In this document: positions 43,986 through 60,128 of the stretch, piece by piece | How the letters are laid out: each line of letters opens with the position of its first letter | Position numbering within the stretch: position 1 is the stretch's first letter | From: Sanderia malayensis | Taxonomy: Eukaryota > Cnidaria > Scyphozoa > Semaeostomeae > Pelagiidae | Direction: 5' to 3' | Length of the DNA stretch: 64,000 nucleotides | NCBI GenBank assembly: GCA_013076295.1 | Contig: RQOL01000466.1 | Span: 2,790,001-2,854,000 of the forward strand | Made by a program: the position numbers and the translations under genes | Notes under the pieces: generated by a model | Told to the model about the DNA's origin: nothing | What the model saw: the letters and a program-made list of their open reading frames with translations, nothing else | The model's database searches: none

Positions 43986-46149
43986 CTTGGCAGAAATCGC
44001 ACAGCCTAAATTCTTATGTTTTCACACTGAAAATTTCGCCATTTTGAACCAAAACAGCCGCCTGATCGAGATCGGCGAGAGTTGAATTGCATTGCATTGC
44101 AGTAAAAAATTAAATTGAATTGTTCAAACAAAACTGACTTGCAGCTAGAGCAAATCTGAAGGCAGGGGCGCAAATGAGGGGGGGGTGTGTGGGGGGTGGG
44201 ACTGTTTGGTGTAAGGTTAAGCATTTTCCACGGAGAAATGCATCAATAGCTGGAGAATAGTTTGCCAAGAAAGTAATACAGGCACAAATTTTGAACATTT
44301 TAAGAGTGCGCTTGATTTGGAAAAGCAAGAAAATGAAAATGGAATTATTTGATTATTAAAACACAGCTTTAACTTCTATATGCATATGTATGTATATAAT
44401 GTATGCGATGTGACTAAAAATAGCATATATGCAGTTCTAGTCCTAAAATATTGACAGAAAGTAGATAAAAACAATTTCCTTATGCATTTTGTACTGCATC
44501 ACACTGATGTGTTTCATCACAATAAGGTGGTTTGGTTGTCTGTTTGCATCCGCAAATTCTTACAATTCCAGTTGTTTCTGCTTTGAACCGGAGTGGGGAA
44601 ATTGAGGGGGCTTTTCTCCTATGCTGTCCATCACAAAATGGCTACGAAAGAGTATTAAACAATCAATTGCGGGCTCAAATTATCAATCAAGCAATCAATT
44701 ATCAGTTGATCACTCACCACGACCACATCATCAATCACTAATCACGATAATCAAGTGTAATCAACTGTAATCAAATCAATCTGTAACCTGTTTAGCACTG
44801 TGTCCACATCTACACCAAGCATATCTTTTCCTTGCCACTAATGACACTTCAAATGGACCTTTCTGTGCAATAATACCCTCAGTTGCATTTCTACTCGAAA
44901 CCTGTTGGAAAAACAACAAGTTTAGCAAGAAGGTAGACTGAAAAAACCTAAGCCTTAGGCCCGTTTATAATTTGTCTTACAGACAGCAGAAATCAAACTG
45001 GCTCCACTCTGTATTTTAGATCCTTTTTAGTTTGCATTTAATTAACGTACTCTAATGAAGTCGTTTATTCCTTGTCTTGTAATAGCAACACTTGGAAATC
45101 GTGTAAAAAGCTTGCTTGCCATTTTTCACAACACTTTGCCTTGGCTCACACACAACAAAACAGGGGCATGGGGCGGGACAAGTTGTTTGTGTACTGCAGG
45201 CCATGCGTTTTGTGGTTGGTCGGCTTCACTCCCCCAGTCTCAAGCCCCCCCCCCCAGCTTTCAAGCCTCCAGCCTCAGGTACTTGCTCTATGTTTCTCCC
45301 ACCTTTTTCCAGCTTGTCTCTGAAGTGAGCCATTCAAAAAGCATTTGCGTGACATTACGTCATCCATTTCTTCTTCAACCTGATGCAGTGATGGTAAACA
45401 CACGATAGGACATCAATGCCTTGCCAAACACGAAATCCTATGTTGGAAAAGATTTTTTGTTGCATTATAGAATCATTTTCAAGGGGGCACAATTGGGGGC
45501 CATAAACCATCGAGCAGGGGTTTGGTGGTGCACAGCCATCTTTACAAATGATTTGCTTTCTGAGAATTCAAATTGAGTTTCGCGTGAGATATTATTATTC
45601 AGTTCTTGTAAGTAAGCCAATATGGGGAGATATTTATCGATATTACGTTTGGTTGAATAAATAAACATAGATACAACGAAAAAACCAGACGAAAATACCC
45701 AGGACACAATGGAATGGGAAACCCCCACTGCATGGTATCAAATGGTTCATTCGATATCTGCAAGTGTCATATTCTGGCCAAAGTGAAACAAGATTACCCG
45801 AGGTTACACATCTTTGAGGTGAAGTAGCTTGAGATTAAGTTTCACATCATCCGTGTTTGAAAAGAAGTAAGGGAAAGTACAGTTAAAAATAAAACAGATA
45901 AAGGGAGGATTTCAGGTTTTATCTGAGTCAGACAAGACAGATGTTTCCCTGCATTGGTTTGTTGTTCGTGTAGCAAAGCATAGAGGAGGAGAAAGAAACT
46001 ATTGTTTCAACCTGAAGGTAATGGTATTTTAAAGTGCCTTTTACACATCAGATAGAAAGATGTATCATACGTTATTTATTATTGAGAGTCATTAAAACCG
46101 AAAAGATATTGGGTTACGTTGTTCTGATAGATTGAAGCAAGCTTGAAGA
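43986..46149. other. Intergenic, no supported gene
   Basis: The left edge is the GATAD1 promoter region, with a strongly G-rich tract at 44156-44202. At 44650-44780 there is a cluster of ATCA/ATTA motifs of the kind homeodomains bind. A poly-C run lies at about 45247-45257. Several frames of 70-117 residues show no family resemblance and shadow each other, so none is called. Confidence 0.45.
44156..44202 (+). other. G-rich tract, possible G-quadruplex
   Basis: Runs of 4, 8, 6 and 3 G residues occur within about 45 bp on the plus strand, 170-220 bp upstream of the GATAD1 start codon. The pattern fits a G-quadruplex former on the strand opposite to transcription. Confidence 0.45.
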
Positions 46150-47090
46150 CACGTTATCACATCGAAGGCCAAAACAATAGAAATCCACCCCACTTTTCTT
46201 CAAGATCACTGTCCCACTCATATTGAAGGCCAAAACAATAGAAATCCACCCCACTTTTGTTGAAGATCACTGTCCCACTCACATCGAAGGCCAAAACAAT
46301 AGATATCCACCACACTTTTCTTCAAGATCACTGTCCCACTCACATCGAAGGCCAAAACAACAGCAAACCCACCCCACTTTTGTTGAAGATCACTGTCTCA
46401 CTCACATCGAAGGCCAAAACAATAGAAATCCACCACACTTTTCTTCAAGACCACTGTCCCACTCACATCGAAGGCCAAAACAATAGAAATCCATCCCACC
46501 TTTCTTCACGATCACTGTCCGACTCACATCGAAGGCCAAAACAATAGAAATCCACCCCACTTTTCTTCAAGATCACTGTCCCACTCACATCGAAGGCCAA
46601 AACAACAGCAAACCCACCCCACTTTTGTTGAAGATCACTGTCCCACTCACATCGAAGGCCAAAACAATAGAAATCCACCCCACTTTTCTTCAAGATCACT
46701 GTCCCACTCACATCGAAGGCCAAAACAACAGCAAACCCACCCCACTTTTGTTGAAGATCACTGTCCCACTTACATCGAAGGCCAAAACAACAAAACCCCA
46801 CCCCACTTTTGTTGAAGATCACTGTCCCACTCACATCGAAAGCCAAAACATCAGAAACCCACCCCCCTTTTGTTGAAGATCGCTGTCCCACTCAGATCGA
46901 AGGCCAAAACAACTGAAACCCACCCCACTTTTGCTTAAGATCGCTGTTCCCTCAGATCGGAGGCAGTGACAATGGAAAACAAGTCCCACCTTTGTTCAAG
47001 ATCCCTGTTCTACTCACGTCGAAGGCCAAAACAACAGAAACCCACCCCACTTTTGTTCAAAACCGCTGTTCCACTCACAGCGAGGCCAAC
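46150..47090. repeat. 61-bp minisatellite, about 16 copies
   Basis: The phrase CATCGAAGGCCAAAACAA recurs every 61-62 bp from 46160 to about 47080. Two unit variants alternate: one with AATAGAAATCCACC and TTTCTTCAAG, another with AACAGCAAACCCACC and TTTTGTTGAAG. Both contain GATCACTGTCCCACTCACAT. Copies decay towards the right end. The frames of 83-142 residues that cross it on both strands follow from the repetition and are not genes. Confidence 0.95.
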
Positions 47091-47092
47091 AC

Positions 47093-47131
47093 ACTAGGGA
47101 GGTGGCGCGCGAAGCGCGCCAGCCTTCCTAG
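47093..47131 (+). mobile_element. Helitron-like 3' terminus
   Basis: Immediately after the minisatellite lies a strong hairpin, GGCGCGC-GAA-GCGCGCC (47104-47120), followed seven bases later by CTAG (47128-47131) and then T. A GC-rich hairpin shortly before a terminal CTRR, with T as the next host base, is the classic Helitron 3' end. Non-autonomous Helitrons often carry an internal tandem array. The outer bases ACTAGG and CCTAGT also pair, extending the hairpin. I could not find the 5' end (A followed by TC) or any Rep/helicase gene, so this would be a non-autonomous or truncated copy. Confidence 0.5.
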
Positions 47132-47413
47132 TTTTAATGATATTACTGGGTGACCTTGTTTTTCTGATATTGTTTTTGTTATTGCGGCTTTTTCTGGCAA
47201 TCGCAGGAAGCATGCAAATATATTTGAGCAACCAGGAGGATTAATTGTACGTGAAATTAATTGTTGTTGCAAAAATAAACTCACTGTAGAGGGTAAAATG
47301 CTGTTGTTTTTCCTTCGCAGAATTGAAAATAATTCCAACTGCAGGCTTAAATCCAGCGAGACTTTGCCCAAGCAAGCCAGTTGAATAATCTGGAACAATT
47401 CCAAACATCAAAC

Positions 47414-48280
47414 ATGGAGAAGTTCTTTGCAATTGCAGCCTTTTTATCATTCATAACAAAGCTTGTTATTAATTTGATATTTCTTGACGACGTTAAAAGA
47501 AGATTCGCTGAATTCGACACTGAACTAACACCTGCTGAAAGTCCTCTGCTTGTTTGTCGAGCATTTTTCTCTTTCATCTACACACTGGTCTTCATATTGT
47601 ACTGCATATCCAAGACATTTCACAGAAACCAAGAGGCCAACAAAGACGATTATCCTCGGATTATTTCCAGCAAGTTTTATGCCACATTTGCACTGTCTTG
47701 TATTCTGGAAGCAATATACATTGGCATTTGGTCACGAGGATTCACATTCATTGCCTTTCTGTTCATTTGTGCTGCTTGTTTTGCACAGTATCTGGCATTG
47801 CATGCATCGTTCACTGCATTGTACGATGCCATTACCAGAGATATCGAATTCAGTAAACGAACAATCTGGTGCAATCGGTTTCTGGTTCAATCCGGATTGA
47901 TGTTCGATTGCGGTTGGAATACGATCCTCTGTTCGATCAACCTATCGATTGTGCTTTGCCATAATATTGGTCTAAGCAGCTTTCAATCATCCGTAATCGG
48001 ATTAATTGCTTTGTCCGCTGGATTGATAATCTGGTTCTTGGTTCAGAACGTGAGCGTCGAGAAGTACGTTCGATTCATTGTTTCAGAATACATTGCAATA
48101 TTGATGGCATTGGCCAGTCTGCTTTCGCGTGACAGACAAAGCGATATGTATTTCCCTTATTTACTATTTTCTCTGATGTCAGTTGCCCTGATACTGCTGT
48201 TCTTAAGAATCTTTGTCATTATGTGCATGGAAAATAAACGGAAAAATCAAGAACAGTTATACACCGTTGTCAGTGTATAA
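47414..48280 (+). CDS. Multi-pass membrane protein, possibly TspO/MBR-related
   Basis: An intronless frame of 288 residues from the ATG at 47414. It contains about eight hydrophobic segments (about 3-23, 45-66, 85-103, 107-130, 150-180, 187-206, 213-232, 240-265) and few charged residues between them. The middle section, with GWNTILCSINLSIVL and later IIWFLVQN then YVRFIVSEYI, resembles multi-pass invertebrate proteins that are sometimes labelled TspO/MBR-related. I hold that resemblance from memory and rate it low. A polyadenylation signal AATAAA occurs at about 48391. It converges with the HCN gene. It is not a GPCR by any motif I can see: no DRY, no NPxxY. Confidence 0.6.
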   Translation: MEKFFAIAAFLSFITKLVINLIFLDDVKRRFAEFDTELTPAESPLLVCRAFFSFIYTLVFILYCISKTFHRNQEANKDDYPRIISSKFYATFALSCILEAIYIGIWSRGFTFIAFLFICAACFAQYLALHASFTALYDAITRDIEFSKRTIWCNRFLVQSGLMFDCGWNTILCSINLSIVLCHNIGLSSFQSSVIGLIALSAGLIIWFLVQNVSVEKYVRFIVSEYIAILMALASLLSRDRQSDMYFPYLLFSLMSVALILLFLRIFVIMCMENKRKNQEQLYTVVSV

Positions 48281-49028
48281 AAATCTTCTGCAGCTACAGA
48301 GACAGCCCCCTTCCCACTACCCCAATCCCCTCCACAATTGACTAGCTAAACCCTGGTATAACTAATGGAAGGGTTACTTAACGTTTAGGAATAAATACCG
48401 TTTACAAAAAACCTTAATATAGCGAATAAATACCAATATAATTTCAGTGATAATTATATTTCGACAAATGAAACCAGTAAATGTTACGTGTAGCAGTATT
48501 CAAAAGCTTTCATTCGATAAAGTTTCTTTATGCTTTGGCAATGAGGATAATGAAGATCCACGTCGTAATCCACGATCCACGTTCATTGAATCCAAAGACC
48601 TGTAGTGAGGATATGCATAGCAAAAGTTAATATCGATCGATTGGGATCAATCCTTCGATGTCGTAACGACAGAGTAACAATACGTAAATGAAGGTGGAAG
48701 CTTTTGCTTCGTAAATATAAATATGGAGTTAATATCGTTAATATATTTTAGCAGAGAAAGATTGCACACGTCAATCCTATTACTTATATTGAAGGAATAT
48801 AAAGAACTTGTATTTGCAACATATCTATTTCTGGATTATTTTATTTGTTTTCTAAATTTAGCTTATTTTGGCTGTTTCTAAATTGCTTCTATTTCTTGAT
48901 TTCTTAAAAATACTCATGAATTCTTAATAGCCTATCATAATAATGACATTTATTATTTGTTTAGCTACGTAGATATAATACGTTTGGAGATTGGAAATAC
49001 AGGTGGAAAAACATGTAATAGTTGCATA
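48281..49028. other. Converging 3' ends of two genes
   Basis: This gap holds the 3' UTR of the membrane-protein gene on its left and the 3' end of HCN on its right. A short terminal HCN exon may be hidden here; minus-strand polyadenylation-like AATAAA sequences occur at about 48839-48844 and 48951-48956. Confidence 0.4.
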
Positions 49029-52000
49029 CCAGAACTGTTCACTCATGTTTCCAACACTGTCTGAATAACCATGTCCACGCTGACGAACCTCGGCCAGTCG
49101 TTTCATTGTCTCTCTCATTTCTGGATATTCTTCAACTACAATGTTGTAATGCTCCCTAGTAAGAGCGTATACGTCACACTTGGTTGAAGCACGAACGGTG
49201 GCTGTTCTCCTCACATCCTTTGATAAAATGCAAATCTCTGGAAAGCAATTGAAACGTTTCACTTGTAAAGTGAGTGTGATAATGGTCATGAAGATGATAA
49301 TTGTAAATCAATCAAATAAACGGAGAGATGAAGAGAAAAATGGTGGTAATAAATAAAAAGATTGTCATTTCATGAAGATAACATCCAACATTATTCAAAA
49401 TTTTATTGATGATTCAAGTTGTATTAAAATTACTTCCACGACAAAGAAGAGTTCATAATATTATGGTGAACAAATGCCCTGGGACACACACCCTTCACCC
49501 CCCCTTCTCCCCCCATGCAAAGTTGTCTCAGGAGTAAAGCATATAAAAATTGACAAAAATTCCATTTGCATAGTACCCACGAAGATCTAATTGAGAAAAC
49601 AACATCGTTGTAAGGGGGGTGGATTTTTTCGTATTTTCACGACTGTCCCAAGGACTTCTGCCCACCAAAGTAGAACTAGGCAAGAGGCATACATACCTCC
49701 AAAATGTGATCCTTTTGATAGCTGAGCAGCTACAGAATCATCAACAGCAAGAACTTCAACAACTCCATGCTCGATGAAATACATTCGATCGCCCTTTCGT
49801 CCTCTTTTGCATATAAGGTCACCAGGAAGGTAGACTTCAAATTGTAACAAAATCACCAGCTGGTCCAAGAACTCGGCACTGGCCCTCTTGAAAAAAGGAA
49901 CGTCTCTCAAAAGCCCACCCAAGTTACGCATCAGAATTTTCTGTTGAAAGAATTAACAAATCAAACATTATTACAAATGTAAACAAATATCACACAGGAA
50001 TTGCTACCATACAGTGTTTGATGAACAAAGTATGCAACGTTAATGGTAGAAGCACAAAAATGAAAAGATTGATGCTATGTAACTCTGAGCTTCATGCAAG
50101 ACCACTTGTCGGATAGGCTATGATGCTAATTCATGTTATACATGGCTTAAAATTACACGAATTGCTTGAATTACTCTCACCTCCCTGAGGCGCGGTGAAA
50201 TCTCCTTCAATATCTGTTCTTCATCGAAGCACTTTCTTTGGAATCGATGTTCATAGTACTGATGTACTTGCTCTCTCAAATTACGTGGAATGTTTCTGTA
50301 TTTCAGGTACTCGTTTACTTGTTCAATCTGCAAAACATCGTCATCAACTATCTCAATAATTCGAGCAGCAGAGAAAGCAAGAAACCTCCCCAAGCTATCA
50401 AGGTTTGAGCCTTGAGTAAATCGAAATATCAGTGGACAAAACGGTGTTCAAACAGGGTGATCTGCAAGTGTGGAAGCTGAATTGAACAAGGTTCAACTCT
50501 CATAGTAGAATGATCTCTATTACATAATAATAACTAAGATGAATTTTACTTGTACCTTCTCACAATATTGTCTACCAGATGAATCAATAGCCATAGACAG
50601 CGTTGATATACCGCCAATGAAAGTTGCATAGAAAGCTCCACCAACAGTCATGCTGATTAGAATCATCCACGTCTCAGTGGTTGAATTCGGTGGGAAGCGA
50701 CCATACCCAATGCTTAGCATGTGTGACATTGCTTTGAAAACAGCCCAGCTGTATTTGTCCCAGACACTCGAATCCTATGGAAAGACAGTCGCGATAATAA
50801 ACAACTGTATGGAATTGAATCCCTTTATCGTATAATGAATGGCCAACAATCTAATCTGGACATATGTGTACAACAATGCAAGTCCTGGCTCTGGTTCACG
50901 ATTAATCAATATGATGGTTTTGAGCCACTGAGCAATCGATGCTCATCGCAAAGTCAGCAGAGGTCAACTGTAGACGCAGCGCGTATCACAAGTGGATGCA
51001 GCACGTTGACTTGACGAAGCAAGACACGCATTACCTTTAAGTTATAACGTGCAACCCAGCAGTTGTCAGGAAAATCCTGCAAGTATGGAACAAGATATTG
51101 CATGCACCCGTTCCAATGTGATAGTAACAGCATCAAGCCGATTAGCTTGATGATTCTCAGATGCGAAGATGTTATGTTCGTTATCTGAAAGAGATAATAA
51201 TAACATTACACAGACAATGCAAGCATGTCTGTGTAATTTGTTAAAATGTGAGATGTGAAAGTGAAAAGAGGGCATCGTTGTTTTACGCACATCTGCATCT
51301 GAGCTTGTTAATAAACTATAACAAGTGTGTTAAATTTGCCTTTCAGCTATTGTTTTGAATTAGATGGTATTGTGATAAAGCATTGTTATACAGTGGAATA
51401 CCTCTTCAAACTTGCGCATGTATCTTAGCAGCCTTGACAGCCTCAAAAGTCTCAGCAATCCAAGCATTTTGGTCAATTTAAATATTTTGAAGCCTCGTGA
51501 AGCTTTTAAAAGCGTCTGGCCTGAGTGGTTGTGTGACGAAGATGAATGAAAGAAGAAGAACACGTAATCGAAAGGCAAGGATGAAAACAAATCAAGAATG
51601 AACCAACTCCTGAGGTAGCGCTTTCTGATTTCCTTTCGGTCTAATATCGTCTAGAATGCAAACGGGGTAACAGGTTAATATCTGAGAAAGAAGAGAAAGG
51701 AGGCAAAGATAGAGATGGGAAACTTGGTGCATGAAATGAAGAAAGGAAGAGCAAGGAAGAACGAGGAAGAGAGAGGAAGAAACGAGGAAGAGCAAGGAAG
51801 AACGAGGAAGAGTGAGAAAGAGCGAGAAGAAATTAAAGTATTATGAAGAAGAAGGACAAAATAGCGAAGATGAATCAAGGCCAAATAAGCAGGGGTTGGA
51901 AATGATATCAACTGGAATTACTCACAAGATGCTCATCTTCTGGGTCTGGTATGCCAGTGAAGAAATTAAAAAATATGTCGAGCAAGAAGATGACGTCAAA

Positions 52001-53023
52001 AGTACCATTTATGACATACCAAGGTATAGAGGTATCCGAACTATAGAAAGCAATGTTGACAGGTAGAACGAGTACTTGAAAGAACAATATTGAAACTAAA
52101 AGTATGTCCCAGTAAAACCTAGAAGAATAGAATAAAGAATAAAAAACATTACAACAGAAAGAAATATGGTTTATTAAGCGAAAGCTGTGCACATCAGAGG
52201 ATAAGTAAATCGAAAGGGGAGAAATGTGGATATTTAAGAATGGAGTTAGATTGTCTTACCTGAAGTCGCTCATGGGATGTATGACCCATTTATGAACTTG
52301 TCGCTGTCTCATGTTTTCATTATCAATATGTCGATGGTTGCCATAGATTCTCATTGCTACCTTGCTTTCCAAATTCAATCTAAACAGCTCACTGCAACGT
52401 CAGATATCAAAATTCGTTTATTTGAATAGCATAGCGAGATTGAATTGAAAAGTATGATTCGTTAGCATAGGTTTTTATTGTTGTGAGCTCACTCCATACT
52501 TTTGTATAGCTTATTCTGTGCAGCAAGTCTAGGACCATGCAATGAGCAGACCAAATATTGCAGAAAAAATGCAAATATAAAAGGCTTAGGTAGATGGAAG
52601 TAAGGTAAAAGAGATGAGTTTTTATAAAACTGGATTGTAAACATACGCAAAAAGGTGGTTGCGACTGGCTGAATCAGAGAATGAACTTCTTCGATGGTAG
52701 CTACATTCAGAATGCCTTCGGAAAGATCTGTGGCTAACCTTGGGGTCGGCTGAAAATAAGGGAACACATATTGACTATGTCAGAGCAAGCATCAAAGCAA
52801 ATTGCAAGTAAAAGCAGCAAGGAATTTGAAATGCAATAAATAGAACAGGGCTGAGGTGCATGCAAGGAAAATTCGCTAAAATTGTGAATTGAAGATGAGA
52901 TAACACAAATTACTAACCATCAATGTTTTCATTGATCACGTACATACTATGCTTTTTAAAAGATGTTCCATCATCTATGCCTTCTTTTGAATCGGTAGTT
53001 ATAGGTTCAACTTTGGTCAACAT
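49029..53023 (-). CDS. HCN-type hyperpolarisation-activated cation channel
   Basis: About nine exons. The first ATG is at 53023 ([10 protein letters not shown]). Exons then encode the HCN domain ([10 protein letters not shown]), S1-S2 (52.13-51.94 kb), and S3 with a lysine/arginine-rich S4 ([20 protein letters not shown]). S5 follows ([16 protein letters not shown]), then the pore and S6 ([16 protein letters not shown]), the C-linker ([21 protein letters not shown]) and the cyclic-nucleotide domain in two exons ([15 protein letters not shown], then FGEIC and RRTATVRAS). Such channels open on hyperpolarisation, pass Na+ and K+ and are tuned by cAMP. The filter reads SIGYG where vertebrate HCNs have CIGYG. 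The 3' end is uncertain: a donor after SEQF at 49029 implies a small last exon that I could not place. Confidence 0.93.
51670..51840. repeat. Purine-rich degenerate tandem tract in HCN intron
   Basis: Copies of GAAGAGCAAGGAAGAACGAG with variation fill the tract (core 51738-51831) in the intron between the S1-S2 and S3-S4 exons. Almost every base is A or G on the plus strand, so the intron transcript is strongly pyrimidine-rich. Confidence 0.75.
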
Positions 53024-53340
53024 GACGACAAATAATTTCTCTGAAGCACAACGAATTGAGGCAAAATATTCTTGCTTAAAATTCTCGCAGCGAAAACTGC
53101 TCTGGAATTGCAAAAAAAGAAACTTTGAGGATAGCAGCACTAAAATAAAATAAAATAAAATTTGATCGCAATAACTATCATAGTTGATAAGTAATTCATT
53201 TTACGTCACATTTAATAACATGATACCAATACTTACCCCCATCAGAACTTCACGTCATATTGAGTATTCAATCGTCCTGCTAAACGTTCCAGGGGGCTAA
53301 GCATTCAGCATATTAACTTACTTCAAGTAAGACAATCAAT
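53024..53340. other. HCN upstream DNA
   Basis: A short gap between the HCN start codon and the LINE fragment. An open frame continues a little upstream of the first HCN ATG without another ATG. No clear TATA box was identified. Confidence 0.35.
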
Positions 53341-54090
53341 CAAGTACAATCAAGTAAACTATACCATGACAAATAACGGTGAAAGGACGCAAATTGAAAG
53401 ATCTAAATGTGAGAAAGATGTAGGCGTGTGGATATCTGATGATTTGAAACCATCTACTCAATGCAGTAAAGCTGCAGCAAAGGCGTCAGGTTCTCTCGGA
53501 TTTATCAAGCGAGCATTTAAACACATTGACAAAGATAGTTTTGTGATTCTGTATAACTCATATGTACGACCGCACATGGAATATTGTGTGCAAGCATGGT
53601 CTCCTTATTATGTGAAAGACATTGATTGTTTGGAGAAAATCCAGAGGAGGGCAACAAAACTCGTCAAGCATATAAGGAAATGGACTTATGAACAACGATT
53701 AAGTTACTTGGGGCTATACTCGCTTAAATGTAGAAGAGAAAGAGGTGACCTGATTGATACCTTTAAGATTCTAAATGATTTTGAAGGCATTAACAGTGGC
53801 CAGTTTTTTAAGTTGTCGACAGAGGCACGTACTAGGGGGAATAGTTTCAAGCTATACAAAACACATGCAAAACGTCTTGTAAGGAACAACTTTTTCAGTC
53901 AGAGAGTCATAAACGCATGGAATAATCTACCTAACGAAGTCGTGAGAGCCAAGTCAGTTAACGAGTTCAAAGCGAACATTGATAAGCATTGGAACAAAAC
54001 TGGATATGGATACCAAATAGGCTTATAAGCCTAAACACTAAATCCATAAATTTGTAATTGTAATTGTACTTAACAAATAAAATGCATTAT
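53340..54090 (+). mobile_element. 5'-truncated LINE, C-terminal reverse transcriptase fragment
   Basis: A plus-strand frame at 53366-54028 encodes 220 residues matching the C-terminal part of non-LTR retrotransposon polyproteins: DVGVWISDDL, SKAAAKASGSLGFIKRAF, YNSYVRPHMEYCVQAWSP, LEKIQRRATKLV. The catalytic palm lies upstream in full elements and is absent, so the copy is 5'-truncated. After the stop comes a short 3' tail with TGTAATTGTAATTGTACTT and AATAAAATG near 54060-54085. The style suggests a CR1/L2/Jockey-type LINE. The frame has no stop or frameshift, so insertion is fairly recent. It lies about 340 bp upstream of HCN in opposite orientation. Confidence 0.85.
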
Positions 54091-54627
54091 TAGGAATTCT
54101 CTGTTGCTTAGCGAAAACTCGTGAAAGTTTCCAACTGTTATTGCAATAAAAACAGACTTTGATTAACAAGCGAATTTTTCATTCAAATACCAAATTCTCG
54201 GACATTTAATACTAGAAATAAAAGATTGAATCAATATGATAATTAATGAGCAGTAGCTATTAAAGAATATTAAAATAGGAGATCATGGGGCGGACATTTC
54301 GGGGGCAATGGGATTTCGAAAACAAGGGTGTATAGTGAAAATTATTTTGCGTATAAATAAGCTCCAAGACATTAAACAGCAATTTCAAAAACCCATATGA
54401 ATGAATAAATTATATATAAATGATATCTGTAATGACAAGTGCAGCTCAATTTGTGTTATTTTTCAGCTGATGAAGGGTGGACAAGCAAGGGGGATCTAAA
54501 AGTCCATCCATCTATTCATGATTAACACTATACAAAATTTACAAGCTGAATTAGTAATTGTATGAATGTGAGACACAGCAGCACAGCGCAAAGCAGTTTA
54601 AAGCAGTTGATTCAATTCTTACATTGT
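54091..54627. other. Intergenic, MMUT 3' flank
   Basis: AT-rich sequence between the LINE fragment and the methylmalonyl-CoA mutase stop codon. The right side is the MMUT 3' UTR. Nothing else is supported. Confidence 0.4.
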
Positions 54628-59623
<4,996 letters not shown>

Positions 59624-60128
59624 GATGATAATTTGGGAAATTTCAATTTTATTTAAGCAATTTTGCCACAATGTTCTTTTTCCTGCAGTGGGAACGAAGG
59701 AGGGAAGCTTGCCTCGCTTTCGTGAAAATAATGACGCACTTAGAATTCTCTGAGGTAAAGGTGTAAACAATAAACAAGCAATAGTGGAATCTAAAGTGCC
59801 CCCCCCCCACCATTAAAAACGTGGTCAAAAAGACCTTGTCCCAAACTTTTATCCATCTGACAAGATTTCTACTCGAGAACAAAGGTTCTCCATGTCTCTT
59901 CAGTAACGTACACTATGAAGCACCCCAATAGTGCAAGGCAAAAACAAGCCCTGTAACTATTTAAAGTTTCCACAAATTCATTCTACCTTTTATTTCAATT
60001 TTCAGGAAACATTAAGACAATAGCTTTTAGCATTAAGAAAATATAATCTCAGCACAAGAACAGAACAACAAAAAAGAAACAAGCATATCAGTTATTGATT
60101 TGATTTTGATATTAAACAACATGGATTT
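59624..60128. other. Gap between MMUT start and RPL37A stop
   Basis: The left side is the MMUT promoter region and the right side the RPL37A 3' UTR. A poly-C run of about nine lies at 59800-59809. No coding sequence is supported. Confidence 0.45.

Noticed and set aside
45055..45408. 117-residue frame and overlapping frames in the GATAD1-minisatellite gap
   Set aside because: Three overlapping frames of similar length, low complexity (proline and cysteine from a poly-C run) and no similarity.
46223..46891. Frames of 83-142 residues on both strands over the 61-bp repeats
   Set aside because: They arise because the unit lacks stops in several frames. There is no start context, no domain, and both strands are equally open.
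53366..54028. 220-residue frame as a host gene
   Set aside because: The sequence is the C-terminal part of a LINE reverse transcriptase, so it is listed as a mobile element.
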